From Tetrapisispora phaffii CBS 4417 (lineage: Eukaryota > Ascomycota > Saccharomycetes > Saccharomycetales > Saccharomycetaceae): a stretch of 64,000 nt of DNA. Positions within the stretch are counted from its first letter, which is position 1. Each line of letters opens with the position of its first letter. Under the pieces are notes generated by a model. It saw only the letters and a list, made by a program, of their open reading frames with translations. It did no database searches and had not been told where the DNA came from. A program made the position numbers and the translations under genes. Location: positions 186,001 through 250,000 of the forward strand of contig NC_016527.1 in NCBI RefSeq assembly GCF_000236905.1. Reading direction: 5' to 3'. Shown in pieces: positions 49,291 through 59,390 of this stretch.

Positions 49291-50894
49291 AATCTAGATA
49301 TGTATATCTTTTTTTACTATTCTTGTTAGTTTAATGCCTTCATTCACTCTCAGCGATGTATATATACTTTCCAGAGTCTATATTCAATTCTTTTGTATTC
49401 TTTTTTACAAGCGATGTAAGATCAATTGATGAGAAAGAATGGCCTTATATAATAAAAATGAAACAAATCAATGGTGCAGATTTATAAGTCGGTGTTGTTA
49501 AGTGACTGCAATAAAGAAATACATAAAGAAGGAACAACAGCAAGAAGAAGCAGGTTATTACAATGGCTAACAGCGTAATAGCTATTCTCTCAATGTGTTT
49601 TTCGAACAGTTCTAATGCCAGATGGTTTGGCACTTGCCCTAAACGGTATACATTGTTGAAAAGAGGTGAGATGAGCTGCTAAGCAATAGAAGTAAATATG
49701 ATAAAAGTTCGGTGCGAAGAATCTTGATCAGAGAGATGTTAGAGAAGTTTATCATGTGATTGTCATGCAGTGCTAAGAATCGTTCAATGAGACTCTAAAC
49801 TAATTTCTCTGGAGGTTACTAGTGGAACTTTAATTACTTAGTAGTGGAAAAAGATGATAGAATAAATTTTTTCTTTGCACTATTATTTTTTCAGAAAAAT
49901 GGTGTAGAAATTAGTTCAAGATGCGATGAAATGCGATGAGATGAAGTGCAAGTTTTTGTATAGGCGAACTAGAAGTTTCTCACAATTTTTGTAACGTGTT
50001 GAACGGTTTAAAAAAGAGAAGAGGGAATAACATAAGAAACACGACTACACTTGATCAGTACTTATATGGTGTTAGTGTCGTTTTTATCTCCTTTTATGGC
50101 GTTGTTATATATTAAATAAAGTATCTCATTTGTGCGAAAAGACGTTTACTTTTACCTCATTTTGTTGTTTTTTCGAGAATATTATCCCAAGAAGGGGTTG
50201 ATTCTTTTTTCAATGGGTTCGACTTTAGTGATCTCTGTTTCTGATAATGGAAATTGTTTGTTTTTCACTTATAAATTTGTTACTTGAAGTTTTCAATACA
50301 AAGAAATTCTGGTACAGATTGGTATATATAATATGAAACCAGATGAATGAATGGAGCTTACATCTACTTGCTTCATTAATTTTCGTGATTCTATAGATTA
50401 GGCTAAAGATGTTTTCACATCCGAAGGTTGGCAACTATATAGTGAACAAAAAGCGGTGTAACTACCCAATGGTGTGATTGTTCACTACAAAACAGCGATC
50501 TGTGACGTGTTTTACCCTATCTTCTCTGTGCCGTTACATATGTACAAAACTGTATACATAGTAGATAAATTTCAAAGTGCACAATATGGTAGATACTATA
50601 GGAAGAATCGTCACAACAGACGAAGTCATCTTATTTCTGTGCGCATTACAGATTATTATATACATATTTTTGATTTAAAGCTTCGTGATCATTCTTGCTT
50701 TGTAACGTAATAGTAAAAAATTTACTTAAGCACCTTATAGTTCATATAATACAATAGGGAATACAGGGTGTTTAATAAGCTTCCTGTTTGAATTGGATAC
50801 AATTGTCGTTTATTCCTGTGACATATAAGGAAGACAAAGAAAAGTAGAAGAAAAAATATTTGTTTCTATATATATATAGATATATGCATAATAC
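49291..50894. other. KEL1-TDA11 divergent interval
   Basis: 1.6 kb. It contains a perfect PAC element at about 49932-49944 preceded by a partial copy, and a stem ACGA..CACT/AGTG..TCGT at about 50041-50081. Several 62-78 codon frames are unsupported. REC104, LIN1 and LAM1, neighbours in the YHR155-157 run, are absent. Confidence 0.5.
49918..49944 (+). promoter_or_regulatory. PAC elements (GCGATGAGATGAA) in the KEL1-TDA11 interval
   Basis: ATGCGATGAAATGCGATGAG contains two overlapping copies of the polymerase A and C box, the second exact (GCGATGAGATGA). PAC normally marks ribosome-biogenesis genes through Dot6/Tod6, and neither flanking gene is one. Confidence 0.45.
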
Positions 50895-51757
50895 ATGAGT
50901 GATGATAACAGCCGGATTATCAGTCCCGATACGAAGAGTAATAATGGTAATAGACTACGTAGGTCTAACACCTTAAAATCGCTAATCCAACCTCATATGA
51001 TTGTGGAATCTCCTGTTGGGAAAAAGAAGAGTAATGGAAATAATGATAAAAGTATAACGAACCATGACATGTTGAAAGATTTGGCAACTAGAGAATTAGA
51101 GATATTAGAGATTAGAAAAAAAAATTCAGTATTATGAAAGGAAAGCAATGGAAAATAAAAACTGTTAGTAGACAGAAAAATGAAATAAATAAAGTCAAAA
51201 ATAAAATATATTTGGTTAATTCCCCAGCAAATAAGAATTATAGAAGCGCAATAGTTTATGATAATGCTTATAAGGATGACGTAAAGGACTATGGACAACA
51301 AGAACAAGGCAAGCTGCGACATTTGACCGATAATGACGATAGTAAAGCCAATAATGTTAATATTTGGGAGTTCATGAACGAAATTAAAAATGGTATATTG
51401 GGATTAGAGATTGATTTGAATCTAAATTATGGAGACACTAGCAGTACTGGCAGTGAAAACGATACTGATAGTGATAAAGAGAATGACAATACTAATATAT
51501 TGAATTTCACCAGTGATTTTATTCATAGTAGCAGAACTAGACAAGTTCGAACCGCTACTACTGTTACACATCATGGTCATAATAGGAATGGAAATAGTAA
51601 AGCGTTGAAAGCAAACGGTGATAATGCAACACTGGACAATAATACTGACACTAGCGCAAGAAATAATGGTACAGGAAAAGATAGAGATGCAGATGCTATG
51701 AAGTATCTTGGTATTAAAGAATTCAACACAACTAGGAAGCAGGAGAAGAAAGACTAG
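50895..51757 (+). CDS. TDA11: Tda11 homologue interrupted by a frameshift in a 9-A run
   Basis: Two adjacent frames together resemble Tda11 (YHR159W), a protein of unknown function that follows KEL1 in S. cerevisiae. The first frame (50895-51137) has RRSNTLKSLIQPHMIVESP and the conserved DLATRELEILEIRKK. The second (in frame from 51116 to 51757) has NIWEFMNEIKNGILGLEIDL, matching the conserved C-terminal tryptophan motif. They are offset by one base across nine consecutive A residues (51116-51124), and a stop follows 10 bases later. One more A would give a continuous 287-residue protein, still shorter than the 504 of S. cerevisiae. Either a sequencing error in a homopolymer or a real lesion; an undetermined base 30 bp past the stop shows imperfect local sequence. 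Confidence 0.65.
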
Positions 51758-51765
51758 TGGATAAA

Positions 51766-51790
51766 ATATATATATATATATATATATNTA
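51766..51790. repeat. TA tract with one undetermined base
   Basis: (TA)n run containing the only ambiguous base noticed in the window, at 51788. Confidence 0.9.
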
Positions 51791-51821
51791 AAAATGTGTG
51801 TACGTATGTGTATATGTGACA

Positions 51822-52049
51822 ATGCATAAGTTTAAGGTAGAAAAGCATGATAACAGTGTAGTGTTTTTCAATTACGTAGAGATCGAGATCTCAGATTTAA
51901 TGTTCCAAATGCATCGAGCCGCACGTGATGTTGGATCTACAATTTACATATTTCCAGAAGAGTCGATTCTCCCCTTTCGCGTCATTCTTCTGGAATTACA
52001 TGAGAAGAACCAAATGGTCGTTAAATTACGGGACAATCACAATATCTAG
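51822..52049 (+). CDS. small hypothetical reading frame
   Basis: 75 codons from an ATG. The predicted product has mixed composition (FNYVEIEISDLMFQMHRAA; STIYIFPEESILPFRVIL) with few low-complexity stretches, unlike most spurious frames here. No family is recognised and S. cerevisiae has no plus-strand gene at this place. It may be chance, a lineage-specific gene, or a remnant. Confidence 0.2.
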   Translation: MHKFKVEKHDNSVVFFNYVEIEISDLMFQMHRAARDVGSTIYIFPEESILPFRVILLELHEKNQMVVKLRDNHNI

Positions 52050-52268
52050 TATCTATAGTCGTAGTAATAAACTATTTTGGGAAATCCGGGGGGGGGGCGG
52101 ACACTCACCTCTCCCGATGTATATTAATTAGGTGCCTTGTTAGTTATATGCGCAAAAAGGATGTCGCATTTGTGTATAACAATAATAATTTAACTTTAAC
52201 CCCGTTGTGCATTCAAGATTATAAGTTACGCAACTGGTGTACATTAAATAGGCGGAATACGACCCCTT

Positions 52269-52297
52269 ACACACAGACACGCACACACGCACACACC
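52269..52297 (+). repeat. CA-rich microsatellite
   Basis: Imperfect (CA)n with CG and GA interruptions. Confidence 0.8.
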
Positions 52298-53073
52298 GAA
52301 AACCCCGGCGTTCTGATGTGAATACGTTAAAATCTTAAGGAGACATCTAGCTGCAAGACTACGTAATAATATATGTGATAAAAATGTGGGGTAAGAGAAA
52401 TGTGACGGGAAATGTGTTGAGCGGATCGGAATTAACCGATCTTTGTTTTCGTTGATGAAGGGGTAACAATTGGTCGTTAATTGGTGTATGTGCAATATAA
52501 AGAAAATTAAAAAGACGTTTAACTGGACTGTTCTAACTGAATTGATTATGACGTTTATGATTTAAATGGGGAGAGAGGGGGAACCGGCGTCTACGCGTAT
52601 CTGTGTGTAACAATCACTACGTGCGTACCGGAATTTAACTGCAAGATGTTAAACAGGCGCAGTAACAGTAACTTTTTTAATCAACCTGTGTTCTGCAATG
52701 GTTTCTCCTCTTTCATAATATTCATTTTCATTTTCGCACAACTCTCATAGAAACGGGTTTATATTTTTATATGTATGTTTCTCTTGCATAATGGGAAAAG
52801 CCAAAAACATAACAAAAGCTAGTAGTCAACGATTAGTAATTCAAAAATCTACTTCTCTTCTACTTTTCTCTCTCTTCCTCTCGCGCGTCGCGGAGTATCC
52901 TCCATCCCACGGAGAGAGGGTCAAAAGGTGTGACCCAAAACAGAAACCAAACTAAGTCATTCATTTTTTTTTGCAAAAATTGCTTTTTGATTTCTACGTT
53001 ACTAGCTTGCTAATGGGGTTCTAAGCCTACTCAAATTTTTTTAGCGCAAATTTATAATTACTAATTAATACAC

Positions 53074-53079
<6 letters not shown>

Positions 53080-53117
<38 letters not shown>
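53080..53117. repeat. TA tract upstream of MPC2
   Basis: Long (TA)n run ending about 135 bp before the MPC2 ATG, where it may serve as the TATA region. Confidence 0.85.
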
Positions 53118-53119
<2 letters not shown>

Positions 53120-53252
53120 AGTCGTTTTTTATATGTCTTGTAATATCAAGATAACTCATTTTCTATTTCGAAGCACTTAAAAGACCAAACACAAAAACAA
53201 ACATACAACATATAACATATAACACACATATACATATACGCATAATAAAAAA

Positions 53253-53642
53253 ATGTCAACTGCCTTTAATATTGCTCTAAAAAGATTTTGGTTAAGTGAA
53301 ACTGGTCCAAAAACTGTGCATTTCTGGGCTCCAACGCTTAAATGGGGTTTAGTGATAGCTGGTATCTCAGATATTTCAAGACCTGTAGATAAAGTATCAG
53401 GGGCTCAGAATTTGTCATTATTAGCAACTGCTGTGATTTGGACTAGATGGTCCTTTGTAATAAAACCAAAGAATATGCTACTAGCCTCAGTGAATTTCTT
53501 CTTAGGTTGTACGGCTGGTTATCAAATTGGTAGAATCGTGAACTATAGATTAAAGAATGGTGATTCAGTGAAACAAGTTGCTGGTTATATAATTAACGGT
53601 GAACAAAAAGGCACTCTGGCCAAACAGGAAGTGACTCAATGA
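53253..53642 (+). CDS. MPC2: mitochondrial pyruvate carrier subunit Mpc2/Mpc3
   Basis: 129 residues, the same as S. cerevisiae Mpc2. With Mpc1 it forms the inner-membrane heterodimer that imports pyruvate. The MPC core is unmistakable: FWLSETGPKTVHFWAPTLKW, then GLVIAGISDISRPVDKVSGA, QNLSLLATAVIWTRWSFVI, and KPKNMLLASVNFFLGCTAGY, with three short hydrophobic helices. Mpc2 serves fermentative and Mpc3 respiratory growth in S. cerevisiae. Length and the YHR158-162 neighbourhood favour MPC2, but one gene here may do both jobs. Convergent with SDA1 (YGR245C), a pairing that only makes sense as a merge of both tracks. Confidence 0.93.
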   Translation: MSTAFNIALKRFWLSETGPKTVHFWAPTLKWGLVIAGISDISRPVDKVSGAQNLSLLATAVIWTRWSFVIKPKNMLLASVNFFLGCTAGYQIGRIVNYRLKNGDSVKQVAGYIINGEQKGTLAKQEVTQ

Positions 53643-54015
53643 TTCATGCAAGCACACACACATATATTCGACCAGTTCATTGGTTCCTAATCAAAGCATT
53701 TGTGCGTTAGAATTCAAAAAAATGATAATGCACTACACAACTATATAGATAATATTCTTTTAAATAAATACTCTCTAAGAGGTGTATTTTACGACAAGAA
53801 ATACATAACACAATACAATATAATATAATCTAAACCGATATTTCACTATTATAACTTCTTTTTCTCTTTTCTTTTCGTCAATCTATTTCTTCATATACAA
53901 GCTTGAGATAAATAATGCATTTATTTATTTGATGATATATTTAATATTATTATTATACAGTTGTTTGTTTAGAAGTTATATGGCCCAATGGTAATATTAA
54001 AACATTGAAATTTTA
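53643..54015. other. MPC2-SDA1 convergent interval
   Basis: 373 bp of AT-rich 3' sequence of both genes. No gene and no strong hairpin seen. Confidence 0.6.
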
Positions 54016-56310
54016 TTAGAAACCTTTCTTCTTTTGTTTCGTGATATGAGCACGTAACACTTTTTGTTTGTCCTTTAATGACATTTTTTGCTTACCAGTG
54101 ACAGATCTCTTATGAATCATCATAACAAAATTCTTCCTTCTAGCTTTTTCTTTATTTGTTGTACTTCTAACCGTATCTCTCTTACCACGTCTACTACCGA
54201 ACTTCTCTCTACCTTCTCTACCTTCCATGACCTTTTGTAATCTTTCTTCTCTGGTTTGTTTATATTTAATAGGACCAGTTAATCTATCAGAATCAACAAG
54301 TTCTTCGTTGTTTTTCTTACCCATATTCATGATCTTGGTAACGTTATCTTCATTTCTTAATTCTTGTAATTTTAAGAAATCAGCAGGTGTCAAAATTCTA
54401 GTGGAAGCTAATTCACGGAAAGCATCTTCAGCAGTCATTGGCACTTCTTTAGTTTTTTCTGAGTTTTCTTCTTCCTCACCTTCTTCGTCATCGCTTAGTT
54501 CCAAATCAGAATCGTTCTTCTTAGCTTTTTCATTCTCATCATCTGAATCATCCATGTCGACATCATACTCTTTATCACTGTCTATAGTAACCCACTCACC
54601 ATCAACATCGCTTTCATTGTCTTCGATGTCGTCAACTTCCCAGTTTGCATTATCATTTTCCTCCATTTCGTTGTTAGCATTTTGGTCTCTCTTCCACTTG
54701 GCTAATAATTCAATACCTTCAATCTTGTCGACATTGTCAGTTTCAACACCAAATTGCAATTTGCCTTTATAATCAACACCTTCTCTCTTTGCTTCTTGTA
54801 ATTTCAAAGAAACGGTCTTACCACGATCCTTCTTCTTTAACATGTCTGGTGCAAGTTCTCTATATAGGGAAACCAACGATTTTGCTGCAATATTAACACC
54901 CTTGGCTTTTGATCCACGATATTCAACTAAATCTTGCAAAAGGGTTTCATCAATAGCTAATGGAGCTCTTGAACAAATTTCTCTGATGATATTTATACCA
55001 GCCGCAGCTACTTCTGAAGCAACACCATCAGAAACGAACTCATTTGCAATTTTGCGTACCATAATATTGATTGTTTCGGGTGGGACTAAATCGTGACAAG
55101 CTTGTGCACTTGCTGCCATAATCTTAGTAACATCTCTCTGTTTTGGGGTTAAGTATTTTAAAAAATAAGTGTAAATACCGAGAACCATCAATTTATGGGT
55201 ACCAATTAATCTTGAAATCAATTGCATTAAAGAGATTTTCTGTTCTAAAGTAAATTTGTTTGCACTTTTTCCTGATAAGTGCCTAGCGAAAAGCTTTTCA
55301 GCAAAACCTTGTGGGTCTCTTAATAAGTGAATAGCACTGAAATTTAGGTAAAGTTGTTTATTACCATTATTCTTATTGTTGTTATTTTTCTTAACAGTCT
55401 TTATAGCATTTTCTAGTTTTTTACCTCTCTTACTCGATTTTTTATTTATTTTCATTTTATGTTTTAATGATTCTAAATCAATATCATCATCATCATCGGA
55501 TTTCTCTTCAAAATTCTCTTCTCTTTCTTTGTCAGCATCTAAAAAGAATAATACACCAGATAAGGCAACTTTGACGTCAGCATGCAAAGCTGATTGTGTC
55601 ATAATTTCAACAGCACGAGAATCATCCCAGATACCACGTTTCCATAGTTCTCTAGTTAATCTAGCTGCCCAGATACCTTGAGAATCTGGTTGCTCAAGTA
55701 AGTTAAAGCAAACAGCTTGTGTAGATTTATTTAATTTTTGATTCTTTGAGCCTGTATTGCAACTTTTCAATAAAGCCACAGCAGCATTATATAATAATTT
55801 TCTTAACTCACGAGCATGAGAATTTGCATTCAATGATGCACCAGTAGATGAGTAAGCAATCAATAATGGAAATAAGGTTTGAATTAGTTGTTCTGGGGTA
55901 ATAACACCTTTATTTCTCAACATCATTAAGGATGTAATAATTTTTTCCTTTAGTTCAAACGGTAGTGATGAGTGATGCTCTAAAACTAATTGTTGCAGTT
56001 CATTTGGAAAATTAGCGGTTTCTTTTGGAAAGCATGAACAAACTTGGGAAACAAAACCAATAAGTTCTAGAAGCTGAGAAGTTGATGTTGTTGTTGACGT
56101 TCCTGATGTGGATGCGCCAGCGGACTCATCTCCAGTGTTACCAACTAACTCACTTCCCATACCATTCAACATAAAAATATCCCTTAATGATTCATAATGG
56201 TTGTACTGTTGTAAAAACTCTTCATAGTATGATTGAGGATCACGTTTAACCAGATTTTGTAACAAAATAATATTTGTTGGCAAAATAGCAGCTCTACCTC
56301 TCTTCGCCAT
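54016..56310 (-). CDS. SDA1: 60S ribosome-assembly and export factor Sda1
   Basis: 764 residues (S. cerevisiae 767). Sda1 is an essential nuclear pre-60S factor needed for late assembly and export, first found through actin and G1 defects. The N-terminal SDA1/NUC130 domain is clear: [20 protein letters not shown] and [15 protein letters not shown], then helical repeats including [20 protein letters not shown] and [20 protein letters not shown]. An internal Lys-rich insertion (about 290-315) and a long acidic stretch (about 560-645) precede the conserved tail: [20 protein letters not shown] and the very basic end [19 protein letters not shown]. The promoter has RRPE, PAC-like and Reb1 sites in the standard ribosome-biogenesis arrangement. 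Confidence 0.96.
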   Translation of the reverse strand: MAKRGRAAILPTNIILLQNLVKRDPQSYYEEFLQQYNHYESLRDIFMLNGMGSELVGNTGDESAGASTSGTSTTTSTSQLLELIGFVSQVCSCFPKETANFPNELQQLVLEHHSSLPFELKEKIITSLMMLRNKGVITPEQLIQTLFPLLIAYSSTGASLNANSHARELRKLLYNAAVALLKSCNTGSKNQKLNKSTQAVCFNLLEQPDSQGIWAARLTRELWKRGIWDDSRAVEIMTQSALHADVKVALSGVLFFLDADKEREENFEEKSDDDDDIDLESLKHKMKINKKSSKRGKKLENAIKTVKKNNNNKNNGNKQLYLNFSAIHLLRDPQGFAEKLFARHLSGKSANKFTLEQKISLMQLISRLIGTHKLMVLGIYTYFLKYLTPKQRDVTKIMAASAQACHDLVPPETINIMVRKIANEFVSDGVASEVAAAGINIIREICSRAPLAIDETLLQDLVEYRGSKAKGVNIAAKSLVSLYRELAPDMLKKKDRGKTVSLKLQEAKREGVDYKGKLQFGVETDNVDKIEGIELLAKWKRDQNANNEMEENDNANWEVDDIEDNESDVDGEWVTIDSDKEYDVDMDDSDDENEKAKKNDSDLELSDDEEGEEEENSEKTKEVPMTAEDAFRELASTRILTPADFLKLQELRNEDNVTKIMNMGKKNNEELVDSDRLTGPIKYKQTREERLQKVMEGREGREKFGSRRGKRDTVRSTTNKEKARRKNFVMMIHKRSVTGKQKMSLKDKQKVLRAHITKQKKKGF

Positions 56311-56778
56311 TTGTTAATTTGATCTGGTGTTTTAAAGTATAATTTATTTGATCAAAACAAGAAAGCACCCAACTATAAACTATGTTGAAACTTATAAATA
56401 AGATTATAATCTTTAGCTGTATTGATATACTATAAGTTATGAAAGACAGACGTATAAACTTACCGTAGGTGGTTTATATTGAGATGCGATGACCTTGCAA
56501 TGAGATGAGATTAGTATGTTAAAAAATTTTCAAATTATTATTTACCCGGTTTAATGTTTGATTGTGTAACATCTTTTAGTCGGCACTATTGTTTGACTGT
56601 AACGTTTTATATATTAGGATATGGCAAGCACTAGTGTAGTTATTGGAATTTATTTATTATTACATTTTTGGTCCCGGTATAAATACACATATATATAACT
56701 TTTAATATACACTTCATGTATATTGAAAAACGAAAAGTATGCAGTTATATTGTATTAATTTTAAGGAAAAGCTAGGTA
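56311..56778. other. SDA1 promoter / BRF1 3' region
   Basis: 468 bp. It contains a 14-bp perfect palindrome AAGATTATAATCTT at 56400-56413 and the motif cluster listed separately. No gene is seen. Confidence 0.6.
56484..56548. promoter_or_regulatory. PAC-like, RRPE and Reb1 cluster of SDA1
   Basis: GCGATGACC near 56485 and GATGAG at 56504-56509 (PAC-like), AAAAATTTTCA at 56522-56532 (RRPE on the gene's strand), and TTACCCG at 56542-56548 (Reb1). All lie 175-240 bp upstream of SDA1, the canonical RiBi promoter layout. Confidence 0.55.
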
Positions 56779-58587
56779 TCAACTATTAAACAAACCATCA
56801 ATTGCATCATAGTTGATTTTTTTAGAAAAACTTGCCTTTTGCAGCATGCTCTTGACACTTGAAGCAGTTGTTGGATCTCCACCTGCATCTACAACGTTAA
56901 GGGCGGCTTGGAATCCTGATTCATTTTTTAATTGCGCTAGCATATTTTCCTCTTCATTTTCCTGTTTAGCAGATTTGCTTCTTTGTTTTCTTCTCTTTTT
57001 ACCAGAAGTGTTACCAGTAGCTATATCCGCCTCTTGTTTGAGCCTCTTACTTTCTTGTTCAAGCAAGAAATCACCATTTAAACCTATCCATATTCTTTCT
57101 TTCAATTTAGAAGCTTCTTCATCTAATAACTGAGCGTCTAACTCTTCATCGTCAACATCATCTAAATTATCTGGGTCATCTTCAACTTTTGAAAGTAATG
57201 ATTCTGTGGTTGGTAATAAATGCAGGTTTCTCGGACGATATGGATCATTATTCAGGGAGTATCCATCTATTTGATCTTGGAAGTGACGTGAAACGGTTGC
57301 ATCAAATTTTTCCTCTTCTTCTTCTTGTTCATCATCAGTATCGACTTCAATTTTAATGACTTCTGCGTTACTTCTAAGTCTTCTCTTTCTTGGGTGATCA
57401 TCATTTTCTTTCACTTCATCCTCAACATCTATTTTTTTAAATTTCGTAGCATCGATATTTTTCTTAGCATCTAATAGTGTATCAGTATCATCGATACCAT
57501 ATGTAGTTTTAATTCTATGCCTGACTTTCTCTCTTTCTTTAGAAAATTTTTCCAAATAAAACAATACTTCACGAGAAGATAGCTCTTGTTCTCCTAACAA
57601 CTGGGATAAAATTGGATTCTTTTGTATTGCTTGTTCACTTGTTTGAGTCAATTCTTCTTTCTCTAATTGCTTTTTTATTTTTCTCTCGTTAATTCTATTC
57701 TTAAGAAAAGATGGAGGTTTTGAGCCCTCAGTTTCATCAGTATTTTCTCTAAATTCCTTAATAGATAATTTACCAGTATTTGTATTTTTAAATTCATTTA
57801 GACGTTGTTGTAATGTTTCTTCTGCAACATGTGATATTGCTACAATTTCAGAATGTGTTCTTCTTAAATTATTCATCCTACAGGCCAGTAAAATGCACGC
57901 ACCGGCTATACCAGCAGGTCTTCTACCTTCATACATCCAATCTTTTGACATTCTTTGTGCTAATTTGACAGCATCTTTTATTACCTTAATTTTTTTCTCA
58001 CCTAAATCTAATTTCTCTGCAAAGTGTTGAATGAATAAAGATGGATCAGCTAAAGGTAGATTTGTAATATGTAATCTCTTTACCATTTTCAAAAATGTCG
58101 CGCCGATTGAATATACACTAACTTGAAGTCTTGAGGAAAAATCGATTAACATATGATGAGTCTTTTCTTTACGACAAGCAACATACAAACATGCTGCTAT
58201 AACATTTTGTGAACGACGACCTTGAACAAAGTTATGATGCAATGCCAGTTTATACCATTGAAAAGCAGCATCGGTTATATAGTCTTGGATCCTCAAAGCA
58301 TGTGATACAGCTCTTAACTTTCTCCTAGCATTATTTAAGGTTGCCTCCCTAGATTCCATAGCGCTGGAACCACCATGTGAGGTAAAGGCAGCATGGGCTT
58401 GGTCACCACTAATGAAGGAACCTTGAACAACAGCAGCACCAGCGCTGGTTTCACCAAAAGTAACCTCTGAGACGATTGGATTTTCTTCCGAAACGGTACC
58501 ACAACCTACACACACTAAATCATTATTAGCATTTGAAAGGTCCCTAACAAAATTCGTTTCCCCACACAATTTACAAGCTAAAGCCAT
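56779..58587 (-). CDS. BRF1: TFIIIB subunit Brf1, RNA polymerase III initiation
   Basis: 602 residues from the ATG at 58587 (S. cerevisiae 596). The frame stays open for 32 more codons to a TTG, but those residues are unlike Brf1. The TFIIB-like half has the zinc ribbon (C5, C8, C26, C29; LSNANNDLVCVGCGTVSEEN), the B-reader region GETSAGAAVVQGSFISGDQA, and two cyclin folds (about 80-275: RRKLRAVSHALRIQDYITDA; HLHITNLPLADPSLF-type and RRPAGIAGACILLACRMNNL). The Pol III-specific half carries homology block II around HFQDQIDGYSLNNDPYRPRN and block III near the end, DPDNLDDVDDEELDAQLLDE through ERIWIGLNGDFLLEQESKRL. The end KKINYDAIDGLFNS is conserved. Confidence 0.96.
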   Translation of the reverse strand: MALACKLCGETNFVRDLSNANNDLVCVGCGTVSEENPIVSEVTFGETSAGAAVVQGSFISGDQAHAAFTSHGGSSAMESREATLNNARRKLRAVSHALRIQDYITDAAFQWYKLALHHNFVQGRRSQNVIAACLYVACRKEKTHHMLIDFSSRLQVSVYSIGATFLKMVKRLHITNLPLADPSLFIQHFAEKLDLGEKKIKVIKDAVKLAQRMSKDWMYEGRRPAGIAGACILLACRMNNLRRTHSEIVAISHVAEETLQQRLNEFKNTNTGKLSIKEFRENTDETEGSKPPSFLKNRINERKIKKQLEKEELTQTSEQAIQKNPILSQLLGEQELSSREVLFYLEKFSKEREKVRHRIKTTYGIDDTDTLLDAKKNIDATKFKKIDVEDEVKENDDHPRKRRLRSNAEVIKIEVDTDDEQEEEEEKFDATVSRHFQDQIDGYSLNNDPYRPRNLHLLPTTESLLSKVEDDPDNLDDVDDEELDAQLLDEEASKLKERIWIGLNGDFLLEQESKRLKQEADIATGNTSGKKRRKQRSKSAKQENEEENMLAQLKNESGFQAALNVVDAGGDPTTASSVKSMLQKASFSKKINYDAIDGLFNS

Positions 58588-58975
58588 GATGTTTTTCTTA
58601 TTTGTAAACACTGTCACTGGCAGGATACACGTTAATAATAGTTTTCTTTTAGTGTTTGGGCAAACCCAACTCAGATTTTTCAAAAATTCTTATCTGATCT
58701 TTCAAACAATATTATTCAAGCTCATTGGTCTTTTATGCATGTGATGTAATAGTGCATATTTATTTTATTACAATACATTAAATGTTTGGAAAATGATATC
58801 TATTAATTGATCACGTTATTCGTTAAAAGTGACATATATTTGTAATTAATTAATATACAACATTCTCCAGCTTATATTGAGATCATATTTTAATGGACGC
58901 ATTTACATTTTTAAATATAGAGATATAAGTTTGTTGTGTTTGTTGATCATTCAGTATCATTCTTAAATAATTGAT

Positions 58976-59216
58976 ATCGGGCTGCACGAGTGGTTCAGTT
59001 GATTACACTGTATGCAGCCTCCGATTTTCTTGATGGTACTCATATTATGGTGGTTATTCTTTCTACGTATTCAAAGCCAAATTCTTAATATTCTTTCTGA
59101 AACTAAGCTGTGGTTTAGGGTTTGAAAAGCCCGACAACGTAATGTCTAGTTACTCGAGGTACACAAGATACAGTTGATTGAAGAGCGCTCTGGACGTCTT
59201 TATGTTGTTGTAAACC
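58976..59216 (+). ncRNA. candidate structured non-coding RNA, family unknown
   Basis: Helix A (58976-59025): ATCGG + GCTGCA pair with TGCAGC + CCGAT across a 2-nt bulge, and AGTG/CACT continue inside. After a linker comes a closed 3' domain (59112-59216): outer stem GGTTTA/TAAACC; hairpin GGGTTT-GAA-AAGCCC; stem ACAAC/GTTGT; and an 8-bp stem ATGTCTAG/CTGGACGT (59142-59149 with 59190-59197). Three of these pairs are G.U, which work only if the + strand is the RNA. GC content is visibly above the flanks and there is no coding frame. A further 9-bp hairpin with a G.U pair at 59364-59390 and one at 59502-59522 may extend it. It lacks hallmarks of U1, U2, U4, U5, U6, U3 or tRNA. The upstream edge lies about 390 bp from the divergent BRF1 start. 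Confidence 0.35.
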
Positions 59217-59363
59217 TTGATAATTGAAATAGTAAAGAAAAGTAAGCATTATTATTTATTTAGATTAACATGGAGATGTGTTTTTAATGTTAATTAATTG
59301 CATCGAAAACTTCATATTTTGGAGATCATCTGTAATTGTTAATTTTTATTATTTTTTCAATTT

Positions 59364-59390
59364 GTGACGTTTTCAAACATGAAATGTCAC
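59364..59390 (+). repeat. 9-bp hairpin with one G.U pair
   Basis: GTGACGTTT and AAATGTCAC with a 9-nt loop. The single G.U pair again favours + strand RNA. Confidence 0.6.

Larger units (their letters stand above)
51758..53252. other. TDA11-MPC2 interval
   Basis: 1.5 kb. Two (TA)n tracts (51766-51790, holding one N at 51788, and 53080-53117), a CA/CG-type microsatellite at 52269-52297, a run of ten G at 52088-52097, and an ACGCGT near 52592. One 75-codon ATG frame at 51822-52049 is listed separately. PEX18/21, PFK1 and YAP1801/1802, present in the S. cerevisiae runs, are absent. Confidence 0.5.

Noticed and set aside
52258..52310. CA-rich tract as a telomerase RNA template
   Set aside because: It is an imperfect microsatellite, no structured flanks were found, and TLC1 is not in this neighbourhood in S. 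cerevisiae.
58588..58683. N-terminal 32-residue extension of BRF1
   Set aside because: Opens with TTG, not ATG, and the known Brf1 N-terminus starts at the internal ATG with the zinc ribbon.
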